Assembly (NCBI RefSeq): GCF_900168165.1
Contig: NZ_FUYV01000001.1
Span: 496,001 to 560,000 of the forward strand
From: Alkalitalea saponilacus
GTDB lineage: Bacteria > Bacteroidota > Bacteroidia > Bacteroidales > Marinilabiliaceae
DNA: 64,000 bases
Reading direction: 5' to 3'
The notes below the pieces were generated by a model. It searched no databases. It saw only the letters and a list, made by a program, of their open reading frames with translations, and was not told the origin of the DNA. Each line of letters begins with the position of its first letter. Within the stretch, counting starts at the first letter, position 1. The position numbers and the translations under genes were made by a program. Positions 48,289 through 55,874 of this stretch are shown in pieces.

Positions 48289-48838
48289 CAAAAGGTTAGG
48301 TATTGGAATTGTTTTAAGCTTTTTATTGGGGATCTCATTTTCTGGTTATTCACAGGAAGATTTAACTAAAAAGCAATTTCATATTGAAATTCACACCTAT
48401 GAAAGGGAACATCCTTCAAGATTCCCTGAAGACTTATGGGGTTATGCAGTGGCTGTGAATTATTCTTTTACACCAACATTTCGTGCAGGAATAGCATTGG
48501 GATACCATGATATTCTGAATACTCTTAGTAGCCCCGGACAATCTACTATTACTACTGATATTCCAATGTATAGCGTAGGCTTACAAGGATCCTATCATTT
48601 TTCCGAATTATTATTCGATAATAGAAATAGTCGTCTGGATTTATATGTAAAAGGAAAATATGGCTCTGTTTATTTTAACCCTAATGATGATGAAGTAATT
48701 ATGCCTAAAAGGAATAGGATATATCATGGCTTTTATTTAGGAGCAGCATTTGATTTGTCGCCAGGATTTGGAGTTTTTGGAGAATACGGAGCCGGTAATT
48801 ATTCAGATTTTGCATTTGGTGTTGTCGTAAGGTTTTAG
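48284..48838 (+). CDS. Small outer-membrane barrel protein, cassette A, probable ATT start
   Basis: 184 residues if translation begins at ATT 48284. That start gives a normal signal peptide (SKRLGIGIVLSFLLGISFSG, cut near YSQ) and overlaps the receptor stop (ATTAG). The first standard codon is TTG at 48326, which would delete most of the signal. The mature part is an 8- to 10-strand-type barrel (YAVAVNYSFTPTFRAGIALG, GVFGEYGAGNYSDFAFGVVV). It resembles the proteins at 49225 and 54163. Either a rare, coupled ATT start is used or a former ATG has been lost by mutation. Confidence 0.65.
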   Translation: MSKRLGIGIVLSFLLGISFSGYSQEDLTKKQFHIEIHTYEREHPSRFPEDLWGYAVAVNYSFTPTFRAGIALGYHDILNTLSSPGQSTITTDIPMYSVGLQGSYHFSELLFDNRNSRLDLYVKGKYGSVYFNPNDDEVIMPKRNRIYHGFYLGAAFDLSPGFGVFGEYGAGNYSDFAFGVVVRF

Positions 48839-48879
48839 ATTGAGAGATTTTTCAAGTGTTACATCTATTCAATCTTTAT

Positions 48880-48899
48880 GAGTCAACTATTATTGACTC
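48880..48899. repeat. Short inverted repeat
   Basis: GAGTCAA (48880-48886), loop CTATTA, TTGACTC (48893-48899). It follows the cassette A barrel gene by about 40 bp; a weak terminator or binding site is possible. Confidence 0.4.
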
Positions 48900-49027
48900 G
48901 CAATATGGATTATAGTTATTGATGGTTTAAGTAACTGTTTAAATTTAGCACGGAGAATGTGATTGAATCGATTAAAATGCAGCCGTTCAATTTTATAACA
49001 TTATGCACATTAAGAATATTCCATTTG

Positions 49028-49096
49028 AGAAGACACGGAGAGCACGGAGTTTAAAATCGCATTGCGATTTTTTTCTCGGTGATTTCTGTGTCTTCT
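49028..49096. repeat. Nested hairpin, interspersed-repeat type
   Basis: Outer arms AGAAGACACGGAG (49028-49040) and TTCTGTGTCTTCT (49084-49096) enclose an inner hairpin AAAATCGC-ATT-GCGATTTT (49053-49071) followed by T. The rest of the 386-bp gap between the barrel genes (48839-49224) holds no gene that can be supported. Confidence 0.55.
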
Positions 49097-49224
49097 ATTT
49101 ACCAGTGAGTTCGTTTATTATCGAAGTTCATAGTTTTCATTCATTTAAAGGAACCATTTCATATATATATCTGTGTTAAAAAAAATTTAATTCTATTTTT
49201 AAACAGATTCTAAGTCTTGTTTTT

Positions 49225-49797
49225 ATGAAGAATGTAGTAATAGGGCTTGCTTTTTTGATATCGTTTCTGCTTTTATCTTTTAATAAATGTTTTAGCCAGA
49301 TATTTGATGAGCGTAGATATTTATATGTTAGTGTATTGGTTGATAATTTCTCCGATCTGGTTACCAGCTATGCTAAAGAAAATGTTCATGTTATAGGATT
49401 ATCCATTGACTATGAGGTGTTGCCGTATTTAAGAGCCGGATTGTTTGGCGGGTACAAAACCTTAAACACTATAAGATATAACAATCCTGAGAATCCGATG
49501 TTGGGATACGCGCAAGCAGGATCACCTTTATATAGTTACGGTTTTCAATTGTCCTATCATTTTGCAGAACCACTGTTTGGAAATCGTTATTCAAAATATG
49601 ATGCCTATGTCAAAACAAAATATGGTTGGATTGATGTAGATTCAAATATTGGGTTTAGTCCTGAGCCAGGTGTGTATTCAAACTATGGGATTTATGTAGG
49701 GGGAGCAGTAAATATAATACACTCATTATATCTTTTCGGCGAATTGGGTATTGGCACCTACTCTTATAGTTCTTTTGGCCTGCGTTTTGGATTTTAA
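49225..49797 (+). CDS. Small outer-membrane barrel protein, second copy beside cassette A
   Basis: 190 residues with a signal peptide (VVIGLAFLISFLLLSFNKC, cut near FSQ). Mature part is barrel-like and paralogous to 48284 and 54163: shared features include GLFGGYKTLNT, YSYGFQLSYHFAEPLFGNR, YAYVKTKYG-type strands and the ending FGELGIGTYSYSSFGLRFGF. It is separated from cassette A by a 386-bp gap with a palindromic repeat, so it is probably expressed on its own. Function unknown; the same protein family ends both cassettes. Confidence 0.75.
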   Translation: MKNVVIGLAFLISFLLLSFNKCFSQIFDERRYLYVSVLVDNFSDLVTSYAKENVHVIGLSIDYEVLPYLRAGLFGGYKTLNTIRYNNPENPMLGYAQAGSPLYSYGFQLSYHFAEPLFGNRYSKYDAYVKTKYGWIDVDSNIGFSPEPGVYSNYGIYVGGAVNIIHSLYLFGELGIGTYSYSSFGLRFGF

Positions 49798-50023
49798 TCT
49801 CACTAAAAAATAATAATTCGCACAAGCCTAATCTAGCAGATCAATTATTTAACATGGTGATTATATGCGTATAATTGCACACAAATGCATGATAATAAGG
49901 GAGCTTTTGTTAGGATAATGTGATTTGACCTCGCAGGTTACCACAAACCCCTTATTATCCCAGCCACCAGACGAATTCTTATAATTTTTATCGGATAGGA
50001 ATAATTTTTTTGTTCAATTTATT
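49798..50023. repeat. Intergenic region with distant inverted repeat
   Basis: GATAATAAGG (49891-49900) and its complement CCTTATTATC (49950-49959) are 49 bp apart. Nothing coding was seen between the barrel gene and peptide gene 2. Confidence 0.4.
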
Positions 50024-50050
50024 TTTGCATATTTCTTTTTTTTTTCTTTG
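50024..50050 (+). promoter_or_regulatory. Promoter of peptide gene 2
   Basis: TTTG (50024-50027), 15-nt spacer, TTTCTTTG (50043-50050) then CA. Same elements as before peptide gene 1, with a shorter spacer. Confidence 0.5.
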
Positions 50051-50069
50051 CAAAGCAAATTCGATATCC

Positions 50070-50087
50070 CTGAACGAACGAGATCAG
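50070..50087 (+). promoter_or_regulatory. Leader hairpin of peptide gene 2
   Basis: CTGA (50070-50073), 10-nt loop ACGAACGAGA, TCAG (50084-50087), 20 nt after the -7 box. This is the weakest of the three leader stems. Confidence 0.45.
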
Positions 50088-50123
50088 ACATAATCGTTTT
50101 CAAAACCCTAATTAACCATTATA

Positions 50124-50237
50124 GTGACCCAAATCCACAACTTCAACAAGCAAATTGCTTCATCTCTTAATTACCTCCTGGTATTTTTATATACAGGAGA
50201 ACCTACCTCCTTTATTGTTTGCTACAACGATTCGTGA
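50124..50237 (+). CDS. Short peptide of the VC[YF]NDS family, copy 2
   Basis: 37 residues from GTG 50124 (an in-frame TAA lies 12 bases upstream of the possible ATT/ATA/GTG starts). The peptide contains NFNKQIASSLNYLLVFLY and ends TSFIVCYNDS. It shares the Lys-Gln pair near residues 9-10 with copy 3 and the end with both other copies. The leader is 73 nt. A GC-rich hairpin follows the stop, so it is probably a separate short transcript. No known function. Confidence 0.55.
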   Translation: MTQIHNFNKQIASSLNYLLVFLYTGEPTSFIVCYNDS

Positions 50238-50250
50238 GTTATTTCACATC

Positions 50251-50286
50251 AGCCCTGATGGTTTAGGGCTTGCTATCTTATATCTT
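50251..50286 (+). terminator. Candidate terminator after peptide gene 2
   Basis: AGCCCT (50251-50256), 8-nt loop, AGGGCT (50265-50270), followed within 15 bases by a run of T. Modest stem. Confidence 0.5.
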
Positions 50287-50445
50287 TTTTCCTGTTAGTT
50301 TTTTCGATGGTTTTCATAAGAAATGAAAAATTCATTGGGATAATAAGAATTCCAATTTGGACTGCATCTCCATAGCTGATAGGTTTGATGCAGGCCGCGC
50401 TTCAATAGGGGATGATCGATCCAAACAAATTTTAACCAAATGTTT
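50287..50445. other. Intergenic region between peptide genes 2 and 3
   Basis: No gene or strong repeat was seen. Two short minus-strand frames cross the promoter of copy 3, but neither has coding character. Confidence 0.35.
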
Positions 50446-50474
50446 TTTGCTTGTTTCTTTTTTTTCTTTCTTTG
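50446..50474 (+). promoter_or_regulatory. Promoter of peptide gene 3
   Basis: TTTG (50446-50449), 17-nt T-rich spacer, TTTCTTTG (50467-50474) then CA, matching the other two copies. Confidence 0.55.
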
Positions 50475-50488
50475 CAAGGTGAAAAGAA

Positions 50489-50516
50489 TATATCTGAACG
50501 AACGTTGTCAGATATA
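50489..50516 (+). promoter_or_regulatory. Leader hairpin of peptide gene 3
   Basis: TATATCTGA (50489-50497), 10-nt loop ACGAACGTTG, TCAGATATA (50508-50516): nine perfect pairs, the most stable of the three leader hairpins, at the same distance from the -7 box. Confidence 0.6.
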
Positions 50517-50544
50517 ATTCCACAAAACCTTAACTTATTAAACT

Positions 50545-50658
50545 ATGCTCTTAATCCCGACTTTCATTAAGCAAAATTTATCATATCACTTTTCTCACCT
50601 GAGCTTGTTATGTTCAGGACGTTTAACTTGTTTCTTCGTTTGCTTCAACGATTCCTGA
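50545..50658 (+). CDS. Short peptide of the VC[YF]NDS family, copy 3
   Basis: 37 residues from ATG 50545 after a 70-nt leader. It contains TFIKQNLSYHFSHLSLLC and ends TCFFVCFNDS. Compared with copies 1 and 2 it has Ser to Cys and Tyr to Phe in the end motif plus silent third-position changes. It lies 183 bp before the second DUF4249 gene. Whether it is exported, a leader peptide or something else is unknown. Confidence 0.6.
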   Translation: MLLIPTFIKQNLSYHFSHLSLLCSGRLTCFFVCFNDS

Positions 50659-50694
50659 TTAATTCATAACTTTTTTCGCGACAGGTTCTTATGT

Positions 50695-50720
50695 ATAGAA
50701 TAACCGCTTTGTTATTCTAT
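50695..50720 (+). promoter_or_regulatory. Hairpin between peptide gene 3 and the second DUF4249 gene
   Basis: ATAGAATAAC (50695-50704), loop CGCTTT, perfect complement (50711-50720), with no T run after it. It sits where the double palindrome lies in cassette A. Confidence 0.5.
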
Positions 50721-50841
50721 GTTTAATATCAAAATAAATATTTCTCTTTCATTGGTCATCAGATAGCTCTGGTCAGTAGTTCAAGTCTAAAATCCCTGCA
50801 ATCTAATGGCTAAAATTACTGAGGTTTATCCATCTTTTTTT

Positions 50842-51702
50842 ATGAAATTACCCTTAATGCTCCTTTCTTTCTTGTTCTTCACCTCATGCGTCAAGGAAAT
50901 TACTATGCCCGATTACGGCTTAATGACTCAGCCTTCAATGAATGCTGTGGTTAAAGGCGGAGAACTCATCACGGTTTACTTGTTTGAAAATGGAACAACT
51001 GGAGGCGGAGAGCTCAACGCAGTGAACAATGCGCTGGTTGAGGTCTGGAATGACGGGATAATGATTGATTCCGTAAGCAATGCTGATGAAGGCGAGTATG
51101 AAACGGAGGTTGAAGCTGAGTTTGGCAAGGATTATGAAATTAGGGCGACGATAGATGGTAAAACAATGTCTTCATCTTTCCGTGTTCCTTCACCACCAGT
51201 TTTAATAGAGGCTACACATATTCCTTTCGGCGGGGTTGATGATGAAGGCGCTATATATCCTGGAGTAGAGGTTGTTCTTGAAAGAAGTAGGTTGAATGAT
51301 GCCTACTATGAGGTGGTTATTTGGCTCGACACTTATGACAACTTACGGCCGGCAGAGTTCTATTTTCTGAGAGACCCTTTTATTGTTCGTGAAGGTTTGC
51401 CACTTGCATTGTTTAGTGATGAGGGTGTCAGCGAAGAGAGTTTTTCGGTCTTCATTACATATACTACAAACTCGCATTCCGGTGATGCCATTAAAACGTA
51501 TCCCTTTTTTGTTGAATTAAGATCAGTAACCGAAGATTATTACCACTACCGGAGAAGCTTTTATTTGAATATGAACTCGCAGGAGGAACTGGAGCCCGGT
51601 CTTGAAAACAGTCCTGCGGATCTTTTCTCCAATGTTAAAGGTGGTTCTGGACGAGTTGTTTCTTATAGTTCCGTAGTTTCTGAATTACTTAATGTTGATT
51701 GA
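50842..51702 (+). CDS. DUF4249 family lipoprotein, cassette B
   Basis: 286 residues from ATG 50842 (MKLPLMLLSFLFFTSC, lipobox FFTSC); an ATG at 50806 would spoil the signal peptide. It is similar to the cassette A protein along its length (PSMNAVVKGGELITVYLFEN, SVTEDYYHYRRSFYLNMNSQ). It is the presumed lipoprotein partner of the TonB receptor that starts 9 bp later. Confidence 0.85.
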   Translation: MKLPLMLLSFLFFTSCVKEITMPDYGLMTQPSMNAVVKGGELITVYLFENGTTGGGELNAVNNALVEVWNDGIMIDSVSNADEGEYETEVEAEFGKDYEIRATIDGKTMSSSFRVPSPPVLIEATHIPFGGVDDEGAIYPGVEVVLERSRLNDAYYEVVIWLDTYDNLRPAEFYFLRDPFIVREGLPLALFSDEGVSEESFSVFITYTTNSHSGDAIKTYPFFVELRSVTEDYYHYRRSFYLNMNSQEELEPGLENSPADLFSNVKGGSGRVVSYSSVVSELLNVD

Positions 51703-51711
51703 AGTTGAGAT

Positions 51712-54108
51712 ATGAAGTTTATATTTTTGGTGTTATTGGTTTTTAGTTTTTGTTATCAGGCAACATTGTCGCAACATCGGGTGTCCGGGTTTGTTAGAGA
51801 CTCTTTGTCCTCTGAACCCCTTATTGGTGCTTATGTTATAAAATCGTCCGACGGGCGAGGATCTGTAACCGATGTCAATGGATTTTTTTCCATTGATGTA
51901 CCGAAGGAGAATCCGGAATTAACTTTCTCTTATGTGGGTTACTCCTCACAAACTGTTAATTTTAAATTAAATAGTGATACTGTTATAACGGTACGAATGA
52001 CAGTTGATAATATGATCTCTGAAGTTGTTGTCAGTTCGCGCGAAGCTCCCATGACAAACATTCACACTTTAAGCATGGATGTAATCAATACACTTCCTGT
52101 TATCAGCAGCAAACCTGATGTAGGAAAAGCGCTACAGATATTGCCTGGTATTGAAGCCCCAAGAGAGGCTTCATCAGAGTTGGTTGTACGAGGGGGAGGA
52201 GTTGGTGAAAATCTCTACTTACTGGATGGAGTACCCATTACCCATGTTCACCACATAGGAGGGTTTTATTCTGTTTTCAATAGCGATATCATCAACGATG
52301 TATCGGTTTACAAGTCTGCATTTCCTGGTCGTTATGGCGGCAAACTCTCTTCCGTAGTCAGCATCTCCCAACGCGAAGGAAATAAAAACCACTACAGCGG
52401 GAGCTTTGATATTGGCATTACGGATGCCTCCTTAACTATTGAAGGCCCCATATTGAAGAATAGATTGAGTTTTATATTGTGCGCCCGAAAAACAATGATT
52501 GATCCGTTAATGGCTTATGCAACCAAGTCCTCAGAAATGGGGTATTCCATGTATTATGGCTTTTACGATTTGAATGGCAAAGTAGCCTGGGATTTGTCCG
52601 ACAAAAGCAAGATCACCTTTTTTTCATACCAGGGTGACGATTACATAAAAATTAAATCGGACAAAACGAGTCGTTACGACGATTTGGATTTTAATCGACG
52701 TTACGCATGGGGGAATAATTTATCCGGCATTAGGTGGCAGCAGGTTTTAAACTCCGGCGGTTTTATATCAAGTTCCCTCTCTTATTCCAGGTATCGTGTG
52801 GTTGACGAGTCCAATACGCAAACAATCGATTTAAGTTATAGGGAGAGAGCCCTGTCATCGTTGGAGAATTATCTGTTTCAGACCGATTATAAGCAGCGCA
52901 TAGCCCCATTTTGGGATTTTCGGGCAGGAGGCAACCTCTCATATTATTTTTTTGACAGGGAATTTAAACAGGAACAGGGCGTAATCTCCAATGAGTTAAA
53001 ATCTTCAGAGATAGCTCTTTTTGCTGAAAACTATTTCTCTCTGCCCTTAAATCTGTTTTTACAGTCTGATTTACGTTTTGTTCACTATCGTAATGCACCA
53101 TATACTTTTAATTCTTGGGAGCCGCGCCTCTCATTTGGGTATATTCTTAATAATAATCATCGGTTTAGTGTGGATTATTCGAGAATGAGACAATTTAATC
53201 ATTTAGTAACTTCACGTTCCGGGATTTATAGCAATGAACTTTGGCTGCCTTCCAATGAGATTATGGTTCCGGCTTTGTCCGATCAGGTTTCATTGGGTTG
53301 GGCCGGGAATTTCTACGGAGGAATGTTCAATGCAGGGGCTTCAATATACTATAGACAATTAAGTAATCTGGTCACCTTTAAAGATGGGCATGAGTCTTTT
53401 CTCAACAGTGTTCATTCAGCTGATCTGCTACACCATGATGGTGCCGGGGTTGTTCAGGGCTTTGAGTTTTATTTGAATAAAACCAGTGGTGACTACACCG
53501 GCTCATTAAGTTACTCGTATTGTAACAGCAACAGGAAGTTTGAAGAGGTTAATCAATCCTTCTCTTATCCTTATGAGTACAATGCCAGACATAATGTCTC
53601 GTTATTTCTGCATCGCCAGTTGTCTGAAAAGTGGAGTGCAGGCGCTTCATGGACACTCCATTCAGGGTTGCCATATACCCCGGTAACCTCAAAAGAAGCT
53701 GCCATAGATCCTGTCACCGGCTTTTATGATGATGTTATAATTGAAGAAGGGTTTGTTTATGGGAAACGCAATTCTGCAAGAATGGCCAACTATCACAGAA
53801 TGGATTTAGCATTTAAACATACAAGCTATACTTCCCGACGAGGGCATAAACAGGAGTGGCGACTTGGCGTTTATAATCTTTATAACAGACACAATCCAGC
53901 TTATTACAGTTATAGCAGGTATTTTGATGACCCTAACTTTGTTTGGACTGAAGATTATAGACCCTACAAGCTTTACAGCATCAGTTATTTTCCAATTATT
54001 CCAACCATATCCTATAAAATTTATTTTGATCAGAATAATTTTCATAGACGCAGCAGCGAAACCTCTATTCTGAAAAGAATAAGAAATTGGCTCTTTTATG
54101 AGGATTAG
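51712..54108 (+). CDS. TonB-dependent receptor, cassette B
   Basis: 798 residues. Signal peptide, carboxypeptidase-regulatory-like domain (VSGFVRDSLSSEPLIGAYV), plug (INTLPVISSKPDVGKALQIL, LVVRGGGVGENLYLLDGVPI, FPGRYGGKLSSVVSISQREG) and barrel, closely paralogous to the receptor at 45880. Outer loops in the barrel differ most (for example around residues 430-560), as expected if the two receptors bind different ligands. It is coupled to DUF4249 upstream and followed by a barrel gene 54 bp downstream. Confidence 0.93.
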   Translation: MKFIFLVLLVFSFCYQATLSQHRVSGFVRDSLSSEPLIGAYVIKSSDGRGSVTDVNGFFSIDVPKENPELTFSYVGYSSQTVNFKLNSDTVITVRMTVDNMISEVVVSSREAPMTNIHTLSMDVINTLPVISSKPDVGKALQILPGIEAPREASSELVVRGGGVGENLYLLDGVPITHVHHIGGFYSVFNSDIINDVSVYKSAFPGRYGGKLSSVVSISQREGNKNHYSGSFDIGITDASLTIEGPILKNRLSFILCARKTMIDPLMAYATKSSEMGYSMYYGFYDLNGKVAWDLSDKSKITFFSYQGDDYIKIKSDKTSRYDDLDFNRRYAWGNNLSGIRWQQVLNSGGFISSSLSYSRYRVVDESNTQTIDLSYRERALSSLENYLFQTDYKQRIAPFWDFRAGGNLSYYFFDREFKQEQGVISNELKSSEIALFAENYFSLPLNLFLQSDLRFVHYRNAPYTFNSWEPRLSFGYILNNNHRFSVDYSRMRQFNHLVTSRSGIYSNELWLPSNEIMVPALSDQVSLGWAGNFYGGMFNAGASIYYRQLSNLVTFKDGHESFLNSVHSADLLHHDGAGVVQGFEFYLNKTSGDYTGSLSYSYCNSNRKFEEVNQSFSYPYEYNARHNVSLFLHRQLSEKWSAGASWTLHSGLPYTPVTSKEAAIDPVTGFYDDVIIEEGFVYGKRNSARMANYHRMDLAFKHTSYTSRRGHKQEWRLGVYNLYNRHNPAYYSYSRYFDDPNFVWTEDYRPYKLYSISYFPIIPTISYKIYFDQNNFHRRSSETSILKRIRNWLFYED

Positions 54109-54162
54109 GGTATAGAAGAGCGATTATTAAATATTAAGTGTGAACCATAATCTTATAAAACG

Positions 54163-54741
54163 ATGAAACGAGTAGGTCTTTTTTTTATTTTTTCTATTTT
54201 TTTATTGACTAAAGTAGCTAACTGTAATGCACAAAACCTTTCATTCTCTGATAGGTTAAGTGTAGGTGCTTATATCTCCGACTGTCCCCTGGAAAGGTAT
54301 TCATTTAATTCAAGCTGGTATGATCATCCTAATATAATTGGCGTTTTTGTGGATTATAAGTTTACGTCAACTTTAAGTGGAGGAGTTTATGGAGGATATA
54401 ATGATATGTGGCAATCAAATTCAGTTTGGACCGGAAGCGGTTTTCATACTTCGACTGGGACATCTTCAACTTATCACTTTGGTTTGCAATACAAAGCGCA
54501 CTTGATGCCTTTATTTGTACCCGGACGTCAATCAAGAATTGATTTATATAGCAAAGCAAAACTCGGCAGGGTTGTGTCAGGTGGGGATAGTAATATTGTT
54601 TATAACCCACCTAGAAGTTTTACAGATTATGGTGTATATGCAGGTATGGCTTTTTATGTGTTTGGCAATTTTGGTCTGTTTGCTGAATATGGGTTCGGGG
54701 TTGTCTCGGAAAAAACATTTGGATTGACCAAGAGGTTTTAA
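54163..54741 (+). CDS. Small outer-membrane barrel protein, cassette B
   Basis: 192 residues with a normal ATG and signal peptide (VGLFFIFSIFLLTKVANC). Paralogue of the proteins at 48284 and 49225: GVFVDYKFTSTLSGGVYGGY, YHFGLQYKAHLMPLFVPGRQ and the end FGLFAEYGFGVVSEKTFGL. Its position repeats that of the cassette A barrel gene, but here there is a 54-bp gap and a standard start. Function unknown. Confidence 0.75.
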   Translation: MKRVGLFFIFSIFLLTKVANCNAQNLSFSDRLSVGAYISDCPLERYSFNSSWYDHPNIIGVFVDYKFTSTLSGGVYGGYNDMWQSNSVWTGSGFHTSTGTSSTYHFGLQYKAHLMPLFVPGRQSRIDLYSKAKLGRVVSGGDSNIVYNPPRSFTDYGVYAGMAFYVFGNFGLFAEYGFGVVSEKTFGLTKRF

Positions 54742-54905
54742 AGCAATTGGATGAAGATTTAATTATTCGTACTAAGACACCTTTTTTAGATGATTAATCC
54801 TATCGTACCTGTTGTGTTTATTCGGATTTTAACTCAAGAGTCATATTTTAACGATATATATTCGCATTTGCGTAGTTGTTCTAACAAGAATTTTTGTTGA
54901 TTCCA

Positions 54906-55613
54906 ATGATGAAAACACTCTTAATATTCATTCTTCTATCCGGATTTTTCTCTGTAAAATCCCAAATGGTTTATCATGGAGGATTACAAGGCGGCTCTAT
55001 TGAAGATGAGGTAGAGGTCTTTTGGGGTTTAGGGGGAGGCGTTGGCTATATATTGAAGGATAATCTACATCTTTTTACCGGTATCGGCCTGGATTTTATC
55101 TATGTTGTTCCCCCAAACGAGTCCCGAAATATGAAAGATGACAGTTGGTCAACAACAACGGTTTTGCAGCCCGGTTTCTACTCCGGCATACAGTATAATA
55201 TAAATATCCGCTACAATAAGGAACTCAGACGAAGGTGGGGTTTCTATCCCGATTTAAGGGTTTATTTTCTTCCATATTTGCCACGCAGAGCACAGTGGAT
55301 AGAGAGTGAGGTTATTAGGGAAGAACCTGTGGCTCCACCAATACCGGGGTATGAACCGCGATTTCCGTTTGGTCCTGTTGAGGAGGTTAATTATTATTAT
55401 CACAAGGCCAAAGGCAGGTCTGCCTCTGACTTTGGATATGGAATTGGTGGAGGTTTCTTTATCGGAAATTGGGCCAATTATCTTCAAATTCATTTTGAAT
55501 ACAACACCCTAAATCCATTAAGAGTAATTAGTGAATTGGAGGATTATCCCCGAACGGTTTCCGGTAAAGGAGGACAGTTTATTTTGAGACTGTCGGGTGT
55601 GGGGCTACTTTGA
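54906..55613 (+). CDS. Predicted outer-membrane barrel protein
   Basis: 235 residues from ATG 54906 (a TTG-initiated form from 54894 is less likely). A signal peptide (MMKTLLIFILLSGFFSVKSQ) precedes glycine- and aromatic-rich strands (FWGLGGGVGYILKDNLHLFT, FGYGIGGGFFIGNWANYLQI) and a C-terminal beta strand LRLSGVGLL. No known family was recognised. It follows cassette B by 165 bp on the same strand and has no counterpart in cassette A. Confidence 0.7.
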   Translation: MMKTLLIFILLSGFFSVKSQMVYHGGLQGGSIEDEVEVFWGLGGGVGYILKDNLHLFTGIGLDFIYVVPPNESRNMKDDSWSTTTVLQPGFYSGIQYNINIRYNKELRRRWGFYPDLRVYFLPYLPRRAQWIESEVIREEPVAPPIPGYEPRFPFGPVEEVNYYYHKAKGRSASDFGYGIGGGFFIGNWANYLQIHFEYNTLNPLRVISELEDYPRTVSGKGGQFILRLSGVGLL

Positions 55614-55674
55614 GAGTTGAATAGGGAACTGTCTTTGTTCATTTCCCCCTTTGGTCAAAAAAAACTCAAAAAAT

Positions 55675-55706
55675 CTTGTATTTTTAAAAATCATTCCCTA
55701 AACTTG
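55675..55706 (+). promoter_or_regulatory. Promoter of the trp leader
   Basis: CTTG (55675-55678), 20-nt spacer, TAAACTTG (55699-55706) followed by CAG, just before the leader peptide start. Good fit to the Bacteroidota -33/-7 pattern. Confidence 0.5.
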
Positions 55707-55716
55707 CAGTACAATA

Positions 55717-55809
55717 ATGACAAAAATCATGACGCAAAGTTTTCGCAATAACAATTGGTGGTGGCACAGTTCATTCCTTATATCGGGAGATGAAACAATG
55801 CCCTTGTGA
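55717..55809 (+). CDS. trpL: trp operon leader peptide
   Basis: 30 residues from ATG 55717 (or 26 from ATG 55729) with RNNNWWWHSS: three consecutive Trp codons at 55756-55764. Downstream are a CATTTG/CAAATG hairpin, a strong terminator and then trpE, which is the layout of a transcription attenuator. TTTCGCAA just before the Trp codons (55741-55748) is complementary to TTGCGAAA (55814-55821). ACAATGCCCTT (55795-55805) can pair imperfectly with the left arm of the terminator, a possible antiterminator. When Trp-tRNA is scarce the ribosome would stall at the Trp codons and allow readthrough. Confidence 0.85.
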   Translation: MTKIMTQSFRNNNWWWHSSFLISGDETMPL

Positions 55810-55837
55810 CCATTTGCGAAACAAATGATATAATAAG

Positions 55838-55874
55838 AAAAGGCTTGTCGGACTCCCGACAAGCCTTTTTTTTT
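55838..55874 (+). terminator. Attenuator terminator of the trp leader
   Basis: AGGCTTGTCGG (55841-55851), loop ACTC, perfect complement (55856-55866), flanked by A before and followed by eight T. Very strong intrinsic terminator, 31 bp after the leader peptide stop. Confidence 0.93.
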
